Positions 9,762 through 21,306 of a stretch of DNA of 64,000 nucleotides are shown one piece after another. The stretch is from Acytostelium subglobosum LB1 (lineage: Eukaryota > Evosea > Eumycetozoa > Acytosteliales > Acytosteliaceae): the NCBI RefSeq assembly GCF_000787575.1, contig NW_012236515.1, positions 66,621-130,620 of the forward strand, written 5' to 3'. Positions within the stretch are counted from its first letter, which is position 1, and every line of letters starts with the position of its first letter. Below the pieces are notes generated by a model, which did not search any database, had not been told where the DNA came from, and was given only the letters and a program-made list of their open reading frames with translations. Position numbers and translations under genes: made by a program.

Positions 9762-12353
9762 TTACAACTTGGCAACGATAATTGATATATTATCCTTGGA
9801 CTTGATTGATTTAAGTGAGCACTGAAGAAGAAGGTTCGCCATCTTGTCTACCTCCTTCTCTGTCTTGATCATCTCCATTGCTCTATTTCCAGATATTACA
9901 TCCCATAGCTATTGTGATTGTATTGGATTGATTGATTAGTAACTTGGATTATACACATGTATCTCAACAATCGATACATACACCATCAGATGCAACTATT
10001 AGATGTGAATGGAAGGGAGTTAAAGAGATTGGCGGTGAAATGGTTGGCTCTCCAGAGAGTCCACAATTGAGATGTTTGATAAAATGATCGCCCAACGCTC
10101 TGCTGACCATCAGTCCATTGATTCTGGTTTGGTTCTCGCTCAGTTGGACACCCTCGTCCTTGATTCTCTGTTGCTCGTCGGGATCGGTGACACGATGATC
10201 CTTGGTCAGCACCAATGTCTCTCCGGCGTAACTAAGGAATGCAGACGAATCACCGACGTTGGCCGCCTGAAGGAATCTCTGTTGACCCACTCTCCATATT
10301 AGTACAATGGTTGCCGTGGCGCCCTCGTACTCAAACCTCGAGAGCTGGGCATCAGTCTCCTTGAACGTTGCTAAAAATACACCACTCATATCGTATATAT
10401 GCTTGCCGCACTCGCTCTTTGCAGACTGTATATACTTCAATAATATCTTTATAAGTGGCAAGTGATGTCATGTTAGTGCATTGTTGGATTGGTAATGAGT
10501 TTGATCAAACTTACATTTGGTAAAATCTCTTTGGCAGTCATCGCCACATTCTTTCCAGAGTGACCGTCAAAGACGGCAAAGAGTGCCATTTGTGGATCGT
10601 CGCCAAAGGGGTAGTGCACGACGTACTCGTCCTCCATGTCCATCGAGGACTTCTTGGCTCGTCTCAGGCCCTTGGTGTTGGTGTCGGCCTTGATTGCGTA
10701 CTCGCGGATCAAAGTAGTCGGTTGTGGCTGCAGTAGTGGATAGCAGAACTTGGACGGTGATGGATTGGAGTTGTTGATCTGGAGCTTTGGAAAGATTGAT
10801 GAGAGGCCACGGTAGCCGGTGGAGCTTGTCTTCTCGTGTGCCAGCAGTGGCGGTGCTTGTTGTGTGGCGGTGGCGTTGGTGGTGGTTGAAAGGTCAGCGC
10901 TGTTGTTGTTGGCACCACCCCCAAAGAAGCTCTGGATGGATGATGGGTCGGCGAATGTGATGGTCCTCGAGAGTTGTTGCTTTTTATCGCTCTGTTGCTG
11001 CTCGGGATTGCCCTTGATGCGATGGGCGTTGGAATCAATAAATATTGGTGAGACTGTTGCAGAGGCCGTTGGTTCTCTTGCTCGCTTGGGAGGCGACGAC
11101 GTTGACGACAGTGTGTGGTGGCTGGGAGGCAGTACCGCTGCGATCGGGGAGCCTGGCGCTTGTTGGGAGGCTTCAGTCGCTGCTGGCGGCTCAAGTAGAT
11201 CCTTGCCATCTGCCGAGAGGTTAAGCGAGATGTCGTCCAGGTTGAAACTCTTTAGATCATCGAGTCCGAGGGCCAGGTCGTCAATGCTTGTGTTGAAGCA
11301 ATCAGACTCACCACCGACAGTGGCCAAGCTCTCAATCAACTGTGAGTACTGACTTGATGTATTCATTGATGTATCGCATTGATCCTCTGTTGATTGTTGT
11401 TGTTGTTGCAGTGTCTTGGCATTCTCCTCTTCCTCCTGCTGTTGTTGTAGTTGTAATGATCTTGGTGATATCATTGGAGGTGGTTGGAAGAATGATTCGT
11501 CACTGATCGATGGATGGTCTTGTGCAACGATCAAATCGAAGCTGCCGCTACTAATGTTGTTGACATTGTTATTATTATTGTTGTTATTGCTGTTTGGTTG
11601 ACCAACACCACTGCTCTCGCCAAGGTCACTGCTCTGCTGCTTTGTCTGCTTGTCTGCTTCCTGCTTGATATCAATCTCGCCCTGGAACAACGCTCTGTAC
11701 TGCTTGCAGTGTCTTAATCCATTGGTCGAGAATGGCTTCTTCTTTTGTTGCTCCAGACCGACTGCCGCTGAGCTCGATCCATCGCCCTCATCATCATTGG
11801 TGGCTGACAGGTTCTGATGGTCGCCCTGCAGACCCAACTCAATCATCTGTATGAGTGGCTTTGGCAGACTGCCTCTGTAGGGGAATGTCCTGTATATCTG
11901 ATAGCCAAGTCGTGGTCCAGTGCCACACTTCTTTGTGATACTATTGCCACTACTATTCAAACTACCATTATTATTATTGGTACTATTGTTGTTGTTTGGG
12001 TCAACTATGTTGTTGTTGGCGCCATCATCCAATAGATTGAAATCTGGATCGATGTTGCTCGTGTCGAATGATAGCAATGCATTGAGTGCAGCTACATTCT
12101 CCTCTGTCGAGTGTTGATTCAATTCATCGAGCAACTCTGGTATGTTCAAAGATGGTATTATAAGATCACTCAGATCTCCAAATCCTTCAATGTTATCTGC
12201 TCCTGCTGCTGCTGTTGCTCCTGAATCAATATCATCCTGAAAGTAAATTGTGTGAGTAAGTTGTGTTTTGTTGTCGACTTTTGAGCGATCTGATCGATGT
12301 ACACTCACTTTATAGAATGATGGTGATGACTTTGAGTTTGTAAGTGATGCCAT
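9762..12353 (-). CDS. PP2C-family protein serine/threonine phosphatase
   Basis: Exons 12353-12309, 12236-10515, 10446-9982, 9908-9762; 792 residues. The N-terminal about 500 residues are low complexity with Asn, Gln and Ser runs. The catalytic PPM/PP2C domain follows: YAIKADTNTKGLRRAK, FAVFDGHSGKN (metal-binding DGH), AANVGDSSAFL, LTKDHRVTDPDEQQRI, VSRALGD and ASDGLWDV, the last formed across the junction 9982/9908. The final exon supplies the typical end DNISIIVAKL. All metal-binding acidic residues I can place are present, so it should be an active Mg/Mn-dependent phosphatase. The first intron (12237-12308) is 72 nt and stop-free, so an unspliced form with 24 more residues is possible. The target is unknown. 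Confidence 0.9.
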
Positions 12354-13172
12354 GATCAGTCAGTGAGGTAGCTACCTTGAAGTAGTACAACTATACTATT
12401 ATGATTGATCGATTGATTGATTGATTGATTTGATTGATTGATCGAGAATGGTTGCTACTTTTTTTTTTGTTCTCGCTGCTTTAGTATCGCCCTGTGATAA
12501 ATAGAATAGATAGATATTGTTTGTGTGATTGATCTAATGACGTTGTCAACGATGGATGATATAGAGATACAGATATAAATGTAATTGAAGATGGAATGAT
12601 GATGATGATGGATTTGATTGTTTGTTTGAGAGAGTGAGTAAGAGATAGAGAGAAAAAGAAAGAGAGAGCGCAAAGGTAGTTAATGATGATGAGTGATTTG
12701 TGATTGGTTGATTGTGTGTGTTAGTGAGTGAGTGTGATTGAGATGATGATTATTGATTGATTGTGTGTATGTGTATGAGCGTGTGTGTGTGTGTGTGTAT
12801 GATAGTTGTACATAAACACACTACAAACATATCAAAATAGCTCTATTTTTGATTTGATTTTAATTAATTTTTTATTCATTCATATAAAATGGGGTACGCT
12901 GAAGCGTTGTCAATGGAAAGAATCTATGGGATGAAATGATGGTGGGTGGTTGAATCTGGATACTCTAGTTTCACACACATTCATACCCTATTATGACTAT
13001 GAATTGGCAATGCCAATCGGCTTTGGTTTGACATGGAACCAACCGATGTCTATCACTATCTATCTTGGTGGGTGTGTGTGTGTAGTACTACCGTCGACAA
13101 TTGGTATGTTGCCATGGCTAATGTTAATATCATATTATGTCTTTATTGTATTGCTCACGAACTGAATGTGAA
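12354..13172. other. Intergenic region between the PP2C and bkdA genes
   Basis: Both neighbours are on the minus strand, so this holds the PP2C upstream region and the bkdA 3' end. It contains runs of TTGA units (12405-12440), a T tract (12461-12469) and a GT dinucleotide run (12780-12798). A plus-strand frame at 12950-13165 shows no family resemblance and was not called. Confidence 0.5.
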
Positions 13173-14624
13173 TTAAAACTTTTGTACTGAGTCCTCTGCT
13201 GCGTACTGGTCCACTGGATACTCATCTGGGTACAACTTCAAATGCTCGATCAGTTCCTGTTGCTGGAGTTTGAGGTGGTCGGGGATGTCATCGTAGACGT
13301 CGGTGAACAGCTCAGAGATCTTTGGCTTCTTTTGTTTCTCGGCCTTCATGAGGGCATTCTTGACGGCCTCACGTGCCTCCTTGACGGTGGTCTTCTCGAG
13401 CTCCTCAGACCACCAACCCTTGCGGACCATGTAGTTCTTGAGTCTGTTGACGGGGTTCTTCTTCTCCTTCCAATGGTTGATCTCCTCGGTCGTGCGGTAT
13501 CTGCTAGAGTCGTCGGACGTCGAGTGATGGCTGACTCTGTAGGTCATGGCCTCGATCAGCACGGGCAAGCCCTTCTCGACGGCGATCTCTCTGGCCATCT
13601 TGGTGACGTTGTACACGGCCCACAGATCGTTGCCGTCCACACGGAACGTGGTCATGCCGTAGCCGTTTGGTCCACGGCCAGCAATGCCGTCGCCACGGTA
13701 CTGCTCGTGAGATGGTGTGCTGATAGCCCACTTGTTGTTGCGACAGAAGAAGATGCATGGTGCCGAGAGCGTGGCGGCAATGTTCATGGCGGCGTGGAAG
13801 TCTCCCTCAGAGGCAGCGCCCTCGCCGAAATATACAACGGTGCACGCCTTTTGGCCCAGCAGCTTCTGGGTGTAGGCAGCGCCCACAGCCTGTGGGAGCT
13901 GGGTGGTCAGTGGCGAGGAGATCGTCTGGACGTTGATGCGCTTCGAGCCAAAGTGCACGGGCATCTGACGGCCCTTGCCTGGGTCCAGCTCGTTGGAGCA
14001 GCACTGGTTGGCAATCTCGTCCAGCGTGAATCCTCTCCACATCAGCACACCGCTCTCACGGTACTGAGCAAAGATGGTGTCCTCCAACGTCAACGCCTGT
14101 GCACTGCCAATATGAATAGCCTCCTCACCAAACGATGTCATATAGAATGAGATACGTCCCTGTCTTTGAACATCATAAAAGATCGAATCCATTGTGTTCA
14201 ACATCAACATTGTCGAGTACATCTTGGTGACCATCTCTTGAGAGAACTAAAGATGATGTATGAATGAGTGATGTTAGCATCATCATCATCAACATCATCA
14301 CAATGTCTGTTGGTCACATACATTTGGATCAGCAGATGGAGGATTGACAACACCATTCTGGTCCATGACAGTATAGCATGGGATGTAATCCTTTAGGACT
14401 TGTGGCTCCAACTTGTTGGTGTATTCAAAGTGATCTTTCTCCTCATGTGGCTCTTGATGATTCTTTGATGAGTAGTTGTTGACCTTCTTATTGTTGTTGT
14501 TGTATAAAGTAGTAGAGTTACAAAAGAGTGCCGATGATGAGGAGGGTGCAACTCTGGTGAATGTTTGATTGGTCGATGCGTTTATCAGACGCTTGGCAAG
14601 TTGGCGAGTTGACATCATCATCAT
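13173..14624 (-). CDS. bkdA: Branched-chain 2-oxoacid dehydrogenase E1 component, alpha subunit
   Basis: Exons 14624-14322 and 14246-13173; 458 residues. The protein opens with MMMMSTRQLAKRLINAST, a basic, acid-free leader typical of mitochondrial import. The thiamine diphosphate-binding region reads YFGEGAASEGDFHAAMN, then CRNNKWAISTP, which together form the metal/ThDP site. The regulatory phosphorylation loop found in the mammalian enzyme is conserved (YRVSHHSTSDDSSRYR). The length fits the family. The enzyme decarboxylates the keto acids of Leu, Ile and Val in the mitochondrial matrix as an alpha2/beta2 tetramer with E1 beta, feeding E2. It is divergent with WDR70 across about 340 bases. 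Confidence 0.96.
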
Positions 14625-14968
14625 ATCTTTCTTGATATTCTGCTACTAATACTAATACTAGTTATATAAATATAATGTGATGTACAATACAAATGAACAA
14701 CTTTTTATGAAACCTATGATGATGACAATCTTTTTTACTCCTTCTCCATTCGCACGAATGATTTTTGCAGATTTTTTTCCCTTTTGGAAATTTCAGAGTC
14801 CCAATGACTAGCCCATCACTCAAACTAAAAACCATTCAGAACTACTGGTAACGTTATCATTGTTGTAAGTTCACTAAGAGAAACATTCATTCATTCAAAC
14901 ACACACAATTAATGAACTTAAGTTTATTTGTTCGACTCGATAGCAACAATAAGATAATAATAATAATA
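14625..14968. promoter_or_regulatory. Divergent promoter region bkdA/WDR70
   Basis: About 344 bases between two start codons. A/T-rich with T tracts near 14730 and 14765, and a TAATAA run just before the WDR70 ATG. No defined site was recognised. Confidence 0.45.
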
Positions 14969-17229
14969 ATGAGTAACAATAAAAGAGAAAGAGAACATGA
15001 CAATCTGAATGATAACAATGATGATGGCGACACACCTGGAAATGTGAGTACTACAGCACCCCTCAGTTGAATGATCTGTCAGAGTATGTGAACATACTAA
15101 CATATACATCTAAGAAATCATTAAGGCTAGAAGATAAGGAGAGAATAGATGCATTGCCAAGTGTAATATCGAACAATGATGATGATTCACTTCAAATTGG
15201 TAGAGCCACTTCAAAGTCTGATGCTGTCACTGGTGCACCTAATCGATTGGGTGGCGGTGGCGGAGGTATAAAGTTCAACATATCTACAAAGATCATGCCT
15301 ACTTCTCAAACACCTGTAGTCGTATCTGTTGTTAATAATCGTGACTATGATGACGATGATCTGAAATCTACAAACGAGAAACAATCAACAACAGTGGACT
15401 CTACTCCTTTGACATCAAAGCTGAAACAACAGTCCCCTGTTGTATCATCAATTCATCCTCCTGTCTCAATTGGTCCAATGAAACCTGCTGTCAAACAAAG
15501 CAATGGCAGTGACAGTGACAGTGACAGTGACAGTGACAGCGATAGTGACAGTAGTGATGACAACAACAACAAAAACATTGGACCAATGGTTGGTCCACCA
15601 AGACCACAACAACCTGCAAAGAAGGTCATTGATGACAATGGACAAGATGATGGTTCACTAATGGTTGGACCACCCAGACCACAAGCAAAGAGCAATAAGG
15701 ATGACGATGATAGTGACAGCGATAGTGATAGCGATAGCGACAGTGATAGTGATGACAGTGAGGATGAGGAGAAGGAAACTGTTGAAAGATGGCTGGCACT
15801 TGTCAAGACTATACCAATATCACATGAGGTCGTCATGAAGAGTCATTCAAGAGCAGTCACATCAATATCAATTGAGACATCAGGTGCTAGGATGCTCACT
15901 GGAAGCTATGATTGCATGGTTCGTTTCTGGGACTTCAATGGCATGGACTCCTCACTAAAGTCATTCAGAGAGATTGAGCCAGTTGATGGTGCACAAGTTA
16001 GATCAGTATCATTCAATCCCGCTGGCGATCGATTCATGGTTCTCCCATGCACAGCTCAAATGAAGCTCTACGATAGGGATGGCTTTGCAAAGTATGTATT
16101 CAAACATGTCACTTTCAATAAATCAAATCAACTAACATCGACCATTCAATCTAGATCAGAGTATGTGGCAGGTGATAGATACATTCAAGACTTGAATCAT
16201 ACAAAGGGACATGTGTCCATCTTGACATCATGTTGTTGGAGTCCATCGACAAAGGACGAGATAATCACATCTTCAATCGATAGTACAATCAGAATATGGG
16301 ACATCAACAATACCAAGAAGAATCTATCGGTCATCAAGTCAAAGGGTGCCAAGGGAAATAGAGTTGGCGTAACATGTTGCACGTACGATGCTCGCGGCGA
16401 CGTCATTGCAGGTGGAGCACAAGATGGATGTATATCAACATGGGACAAGAGAAAGAACCTTTCGAAACCAACCATCTCCATACCAGAGGCGCACAAACTA
16501 AACACAGAGATATCAAGTGTCCAACTAGCAAGGGATGGCATATCAATGGTATCCCGAGGTTTGGATCACACTCTGCGGTTCTGGGACCTAAGGAACTTGA
16601 CTGCGCCAGTCGTCGTGTTTGACGATCTCCAATGCGACTACCTCGAGCAAAACTGTCTCTTTGGATCACACGACAGATTGTTGGTCACAGGCACATCGTC
16701 TTTGGACAAGGGTGGCGATGGATCACTGGTGATCTATGACAAGGAAACACTTACCAAGATGAGACAGATCAGAATACCATCGGCCAGCGCGATCAGCATC
16801 CAGTGGAATCAAAAGTTGAATCAGATCATGGTCGGATGCTCCGATGGACAGGTCAGAGTATTCTACGATCCCCTGCTCTCGGAGAAGGGCATCAAGCTGT
16901 GTGCATCAAAGGCACCAAGGAAGAAGGATGCCGCAGACTATGTACCAGAGAAACCTATCATCACACCATTCGCACTGCCCCAATTCAAACAAACTAATCC
17001 ATACACCAAGAAGGTTAAGAAGCCAAAGGTGGATCTGAACAAGCCAGACAAGTCAGTGCCAACAGCTGCAGCATCCAGAGGTCCCAATCTCACACAGCAC
17101 TTGGTCAAGAACATGGGTCTGGTCAACAACACATCATGGATGGAGGATGCCAGAGATTCATTCCTCGCCAAGGCCGATCCAAAAGACAAGCAACTTGATC
17201 AGGAGCAGCAGGACTCTTCTACCAAGTAA
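14969..17229 (+). CDS. wdr70: WD-repeat protein 70 homologue
   Basis: Exons 14969-15043 and 15115-17229; 729 residues. The 71-nt intron carries a TACTAAC-like branch site before its AG. The N-terminal half is disordered and holds two Ser-Asp repeat tracts (near 15505-15560 and 15707-15765), each following a GPxxGPPRPQ-type motif. The WD40 domain starts at SHSRAVTSISIETSGARMLT and keeps WD dipeptides (VRFWDFNG, IRIWDIN, LRFWDLR). The family hallmark RWLALVKTIPISHEVVMKSH precedes the propeller. The tail is basic. Human and fission yeast WDR70 act in the nucleus with the CRL4 ubiquitin ligase and DNA-break repair; function here is by homology. Confidence 0.93.
15505..15765 (+). repeat. Paired Ser-Asp coding repeats inside WDR70
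   Basis: Two GACAGT/GATAGC-type hexamer tracts about 150 bases apart encode runs of alternating Ser and Asp. Such SD tracts are favoured CK2 substrates. Each follows a similar Gly-Pro-Pro-Arg-Pro segment, suggesting a duplicated unit. Confidence 0.85.
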
Positions 17230-17411
17230 CAATCAAAAGAGAGTGAGAGAGATAGATACATTGATTGGATTCCATGATGTATTATTACAATGGAGTTGAA
17301 TCAATCGAATATTGTAAATAAATATCAAGCTGCTACATGTAGCGGAGAGAGAGAGTGTGACGTGATATGACGGTGATGTGTTGAGCTGAATGTGTCGATG
17401 TGTACTGTCAA

Positions 17412-18436
17412 TTAATTGGCCTTCAACTCGATTCCATAGCCAATGAAGAATGCAACCAGTGTTGTGATTGAACCATTGATCAACATGATGAGACCAGATA
17501 CAACCCAGTTCTTGTTTGAAATGTATCCCTTGACTGAGCCCAGCAGGAACAATGTGATGCCAAACAGTAAGATGGAGATACCAAAGACAGTGTCAAACCC
17601 TGACTTTGTCTGGTAGTGACCGGCAACAACGAACGATAGCAATGGAATGCCTCCACAAACGATGAATGATAAAAATGTTACCATGGCTACAGAGTTGTTN
17701 GGTGAATGTTAGATTATGTACGTGATTCATGATCATGTGATCTGCACTACGTACCACTCTTGATTGCACCACTTGAACCGTCTGCATCTGGATTGCCACC
17801 ATGTTGATCCATCATGATGATGGACATGACAGTTGACTTGTAAGGGAAGAGTAACTCTACGATTCTTGCAGCATCATCCTCTTCGAATCCCTTTGTCATG
17901 TATAATTGTTTCAAGTTCTCCTTCTCAATCTCTGGCTCAGAGTCTAGTTTCCTGTTTATTCCAATATGCGAAGAGAGTTAGTATGTAGTAGTCAACATCG
18001 ATTTGATTGATGGGTTCATACTTTTCGAGCATCTTTGATTGTCTGATGAGATGATCCTCCTCAGCCTTCTCTGATACATAATCTCCGAAAGCCATTCCGA
18101 AGGCATCACCGACAAGATTGGCGAAACCAAGTACTAGTACCACTACTCTTGATAGACCAGCACCAGAAGCAGCAGCAACAATGGCAAATGTTGTAATAAT
18201 ACCATCCAAACCACCAAATACAATAGACTTTAATGCTTCACCTGCCTCCCTATTTCATAGTTAGTTAATGATAACAATGAAATCTTGATTCGATTGACAC
18301 AATACTCTTTATGTGGTTCCTTTCTGTCCTCTTCATCGTGTACAGCCTTTGATGTAATGAGATCATTGTTCTCATAGGCTTCCTTTGCCTTTAGTATCTT
18401 GCTGCTGTTTGTAGGATTAAGACTTATCGAGCTCAT
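17412..18436 (-). CDS. VIT1/CCC1-family iron/manganese transporter
   Basis: Exons 18436-18306, 18249-18022, 17951-17755, 17686-17412; 276 residues; every junction is GT..AG and in phase. Exon 2 encodes the family core: VFGGLDGIITTFAIVAAASG, then LVGDAFGMAFGDYVSEKAEE, whose acidic and Met residues line the transport path. Exon 3 holds the cytosolic helical metal-binding region, rich in Glu and Met (VMSIIMM). Exon 4 gives the last three membrane helices. Plant VIT1 and yeast Ccc1 move Fe2+ or Mn2+ from cytosol into the vacuole in exchange for protons; a vacuolar or contractile-vacuole role here is inference. One N at 17700 lies in the last intron and does not affect coding. A TAGA microsatellite abuts the start codon. 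Confidence 0.93.
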
Positions 18437-18485
<49 letters not shown>

Positions 18486-18500
18486 TTATTTATTTATCTA
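18436..18500. repeat. TCTA/TTTA microsatellite at the VIT1 start
   Basis: About twelve TCTA units pass into TTTA units. On the sense strand this forms a GATA-rich leader ending directly at the ATG of the iron transporter. Confidence 0.9.
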
Positions 18501-18666
18501 TATCTATCCTATCTATTAATACACCACTCTCTATTTCTGTACTCGTCATTCAATCAAACAATCAAACAATCATATGATTAAGAAGAAGAAGAGGAGGAGA
18601 AGACCTTCTACACATTGATTTAGATTTTTTCGGCTTGTTTTGGTGCAACCCTTGTTTGCTACCAAA

Positions 18667-19857
18667 TTAGTTGGTGTTGACCCCTTGCAAAAGCATAGCG
18701 TCTGTGCTGTGGACGTCATTGGCAAAGTTGATCGGAGAGCAGTCATTCATCCATTGGTATAGTTCATCTATTAGGCATTCAAATACTACTATAATGTTAT
18801 TATTAGGACGATGTCAGTAACAGGAATAGTAGTCTATAATGTATTATATATATTACCTTTCTCGTTGTTATTGTTGGATTCTGAAGTAACAACAACTACA
18901 CCAAGTATTTGTCCAAGTCTATCCTTGGTAATTGGAATAATGTCTTTGTTGTTTTTGCCATAGAGATCGATTGCAGTTGATAAACACATAAATGCCAATG
19001 ATGATGGATTGTCAATTAGAAGTGGCAATGGAGTCAATGCACAGTCGTTCAAAAGATCCAATGCACTCTGTCCAATCACTGGTAGTTTGTCATGTGCAAT
19101 GCTATCATCCAGGAAATGTACAAAGTGTAACAAATAGTTATGTGGTACTTTGACACTACTACTTAATGATACATCGAAGCTCAATGTTCTCAACAATACC
19201 TGTTCCATCTTGATTATGTTATCCTTCAATGTATAATATGTCTGGCGGTGGTGGACAATTCATTAGTTAGTCAATCTAATCAAGTTCATTGATCTAACCA
19301 ACCTACCTCATCAATGAGTAACTTCTTGTTGGTCAATACATAGTATCCAACATTGAGTATATCTCTAATGCGTAGTTCAATGGGTGATGAGTAGTTGAGT
19401 TTGGTCGCTACCAATATTGATGCCATTCCAACTATCTATTGTATTGAATGATTTAATAAATGAGTCAGCCAGTTAACCAGTCAGCCAGTCATTGGATGTT
19501 GTCACTATGACAACAACGTACATATTTGTTATATTGTCCAATTGATCTATGCCGCAGGTATCTCTGGAAGATGGTGGTTGCATGATAGTATATTACAGAG
19601 TCACTTGTACAAGGCAAGTAAGTAAGTTAGTTATCTCGCTCGAATGGATGGATGATGGATCATCCTTCAAACAACAAACATATATACATTGGTAACATTA
19701 GGCAACATCGTCTAATATAATACAACGACATCTTTAATTGGTTATAGAATGTACTCCATTCTACTTGTTGTTGTTGTTGTAAGTTGATTGTAAACAATTG
19801 TCTAATGATTCCTTCGATTGATGATGTTGAAGTTGTAGTAGTTGTTGTCGTTGTCAT
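18667..19857 (-). CDS. Cyclin-family protein (cyclin L/Q-like)
   Basis: Exons 19857-19688, 19603-19522, 19435-19307, 19241-18857, 18788-18667; 295 residues; phases close at all four introns. I chose the ATG before the Thr run (MTTTTTTTSTSS); an in-frame ATG at 19929 would add 24 residues. The cyclin box reads RRCCLMLPIDSVIYYHATT, then IVGMASILVATKLN, SSPIELRIRDILNV and YYTLKDNIIKMEQVLLRTL, then LSFDV and PHNYLLHFVHFL. The IRDILNV and PHNYLL motifs point to the transcription/splicing cyclins (L, K, Q) rather than mitotic ones. The second cyclin fold is shorter than usual, with a Glu/Asn-rich insert before the last exon. It would activate a CDK of the CDK10/11/12 type; the subfamily is not certain. 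Confidence 0.82.
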
Positions 19858-20112
19858 CTTTGAAAGAATGAATGAATGAAGAAAGGATGCACACTTATGA
19901 AGATTAATGTTTATTTGAGGGATGCTCATCTGGCGCGATCCCCTCTGTCATCCATGCCATCGCGCAGAACACTCCACCAATTATTCAATCAATGAATATA
20001 GTTATAGTGATACGCTTGGAGAGATTGATTGATTGATGATGGTGTTGGATTTGAATGATGATGATCGCACTGTGATGAGCCAGCCACAGCCAACTAACTA
20101 GCTACTACTTGT

Positions 20113-20952
20113 TTAGATTAACTTCCTCTGCTTGAAATATCTCTTCAGGTAGGTGATCTGGAAGGTGGCAGTGCCAATCAGGACAAAGATACAAAAGATG
20201 GCCAACCATGCAACTCTAGAGTTTGTCGATTCGTTTGTGTTTCTCATGGTCTCCTCTCTGCCCTTCATGTACATGAGCTCATTCTTGATAGAGTCGACAG
20301 AGTCCTCAATCTTCTTCAACTCAACCTCTGATGGCTTGAGTGTACCCTTGGTGATCAGATCAGTGTAGTCATGTGCCTCTGCTCCACTCTTGATCTCCAA
20401 TCTAACTGTTCTGCTCAGTGGCATAACTGATGCATCTGTTGGAGTTGATTGATGTATGTATGTTAGGTGTCTGTCTGTCTGTCTGTTGGGTGTCAATGAT
20501 AGGACTTACGTGGTCTGTAAGCGTCCAAGAAACAGAAGAGGTATTCACCGGCCTCATGGGCAGTGAAGGCAAAGTTGCTGCTCTTGGCATCTTGGTTGTC
20601 ATGCAACAATGATCCATGTGCATCACGAATCTATAATGGTCATATTGTGTATGAATGAATGTATGAATGAATGATTGTGTTAGATGACATGATGATGGCT
20701 AAATCTCTTGTTTGTTGGTTGATAGACACATACATAGACCTTCATCTGCATGCTTTGCATGATCAACTCTGTTGGATAGGCAATGTTCTTTGACAGTTTA
20801 TCAGAGATATCGTATGAACCCTTGACCAGAGTGTCTCTTCTGAACTCCTCGACCAAACACTTCTCCTCAGCAGGACGCACCTCAAACATGAATGAATGAG
20901 CTGCCTGGATGGCAATGACTGCCAACAAACAAACTATCACTATTGATCTCAT
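20113..20952 (-). CDS. p24/EMP24/GP25L family cargo receptor (TMED)
   Basis: Exons 20952-20734, 20630-20510, 20435-20113; 220 residues, the usual p24 length. The N-terminus is a signal peptide (MRSIVIVCLLAVIAIQAAHS). The GOLD domain follows, with the conserved Cys pair (EEKCLVEEF and EYLFCFLDAYRP). A coiled-coil stretch (VELKKIEDSVDSIKNELMYM) precedes one membrane helix (WLAIFCIFVLIGTATFQITY) and a short basic tail ending YLKRYFKQRKLI, with aromatic and basic residues as used for COPII/COPI sorting. These type I proteins cycle between ER and Golgi. The tail lacks a canonical KKxx end. Confidence 0.94.
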
Positions 20953-21306
20953 TCTATCTATCTATCTATCTATCTATATTCTAACTATATATTATATTAT
21001 ATGATATAAATAACAAACTATCTTGAAACAAATAAATGAATAAATTGAATGCAATGTGATGTGCTCAAACCTGAAGGAAGCGGTGACTCACCTGTTGGTT
21101 GCGAACATCACAAAGGTGGTGTTTGAAAAAAAAAAAAAGGGACTTCGTGTGTTTCACAAAGCAACCTTGTGTGTGTGATTGATCAACACTGGAAGTCTGG
21201 ATGGTTGATGTTTATTGACTTGGTCTTGGACCTTATTCTAATGGTACCATTACGACTATCAATATAACTGTGTTCATGTTTGTTTATCTCTATCTCTATC
21301 TATCTA
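20953..21306. other. Intergenic region upstream of the p24 gene
   Basis: Holds the p24 leader and the 3' end of the villin-headpiece gene. A TCTA run abuts the p24 ATG, an A13 tract lies near 21126-21138, and CACAAAG occurs twice around it. No gene seen. Confidence 0.5.

Noticed and set aside
12950-13165. Open frame of about 70 codons on the plus strand
   Set aside because: No family resemblance, no good splice partners, and located in the 3' region of bkdA.
13242-14150. 300-codon plus-strand frame opposite bkdA
   Set aside because: It is the antisense of a well-conserved enzyme with G/C-biased third positions, which removes stops on the other strand.
15453-15836. Minus-strand Ser/Leu-repeat frame opposite WDR70
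   Set aside because: It is the complement of the Ser-Asp repeat tracts.
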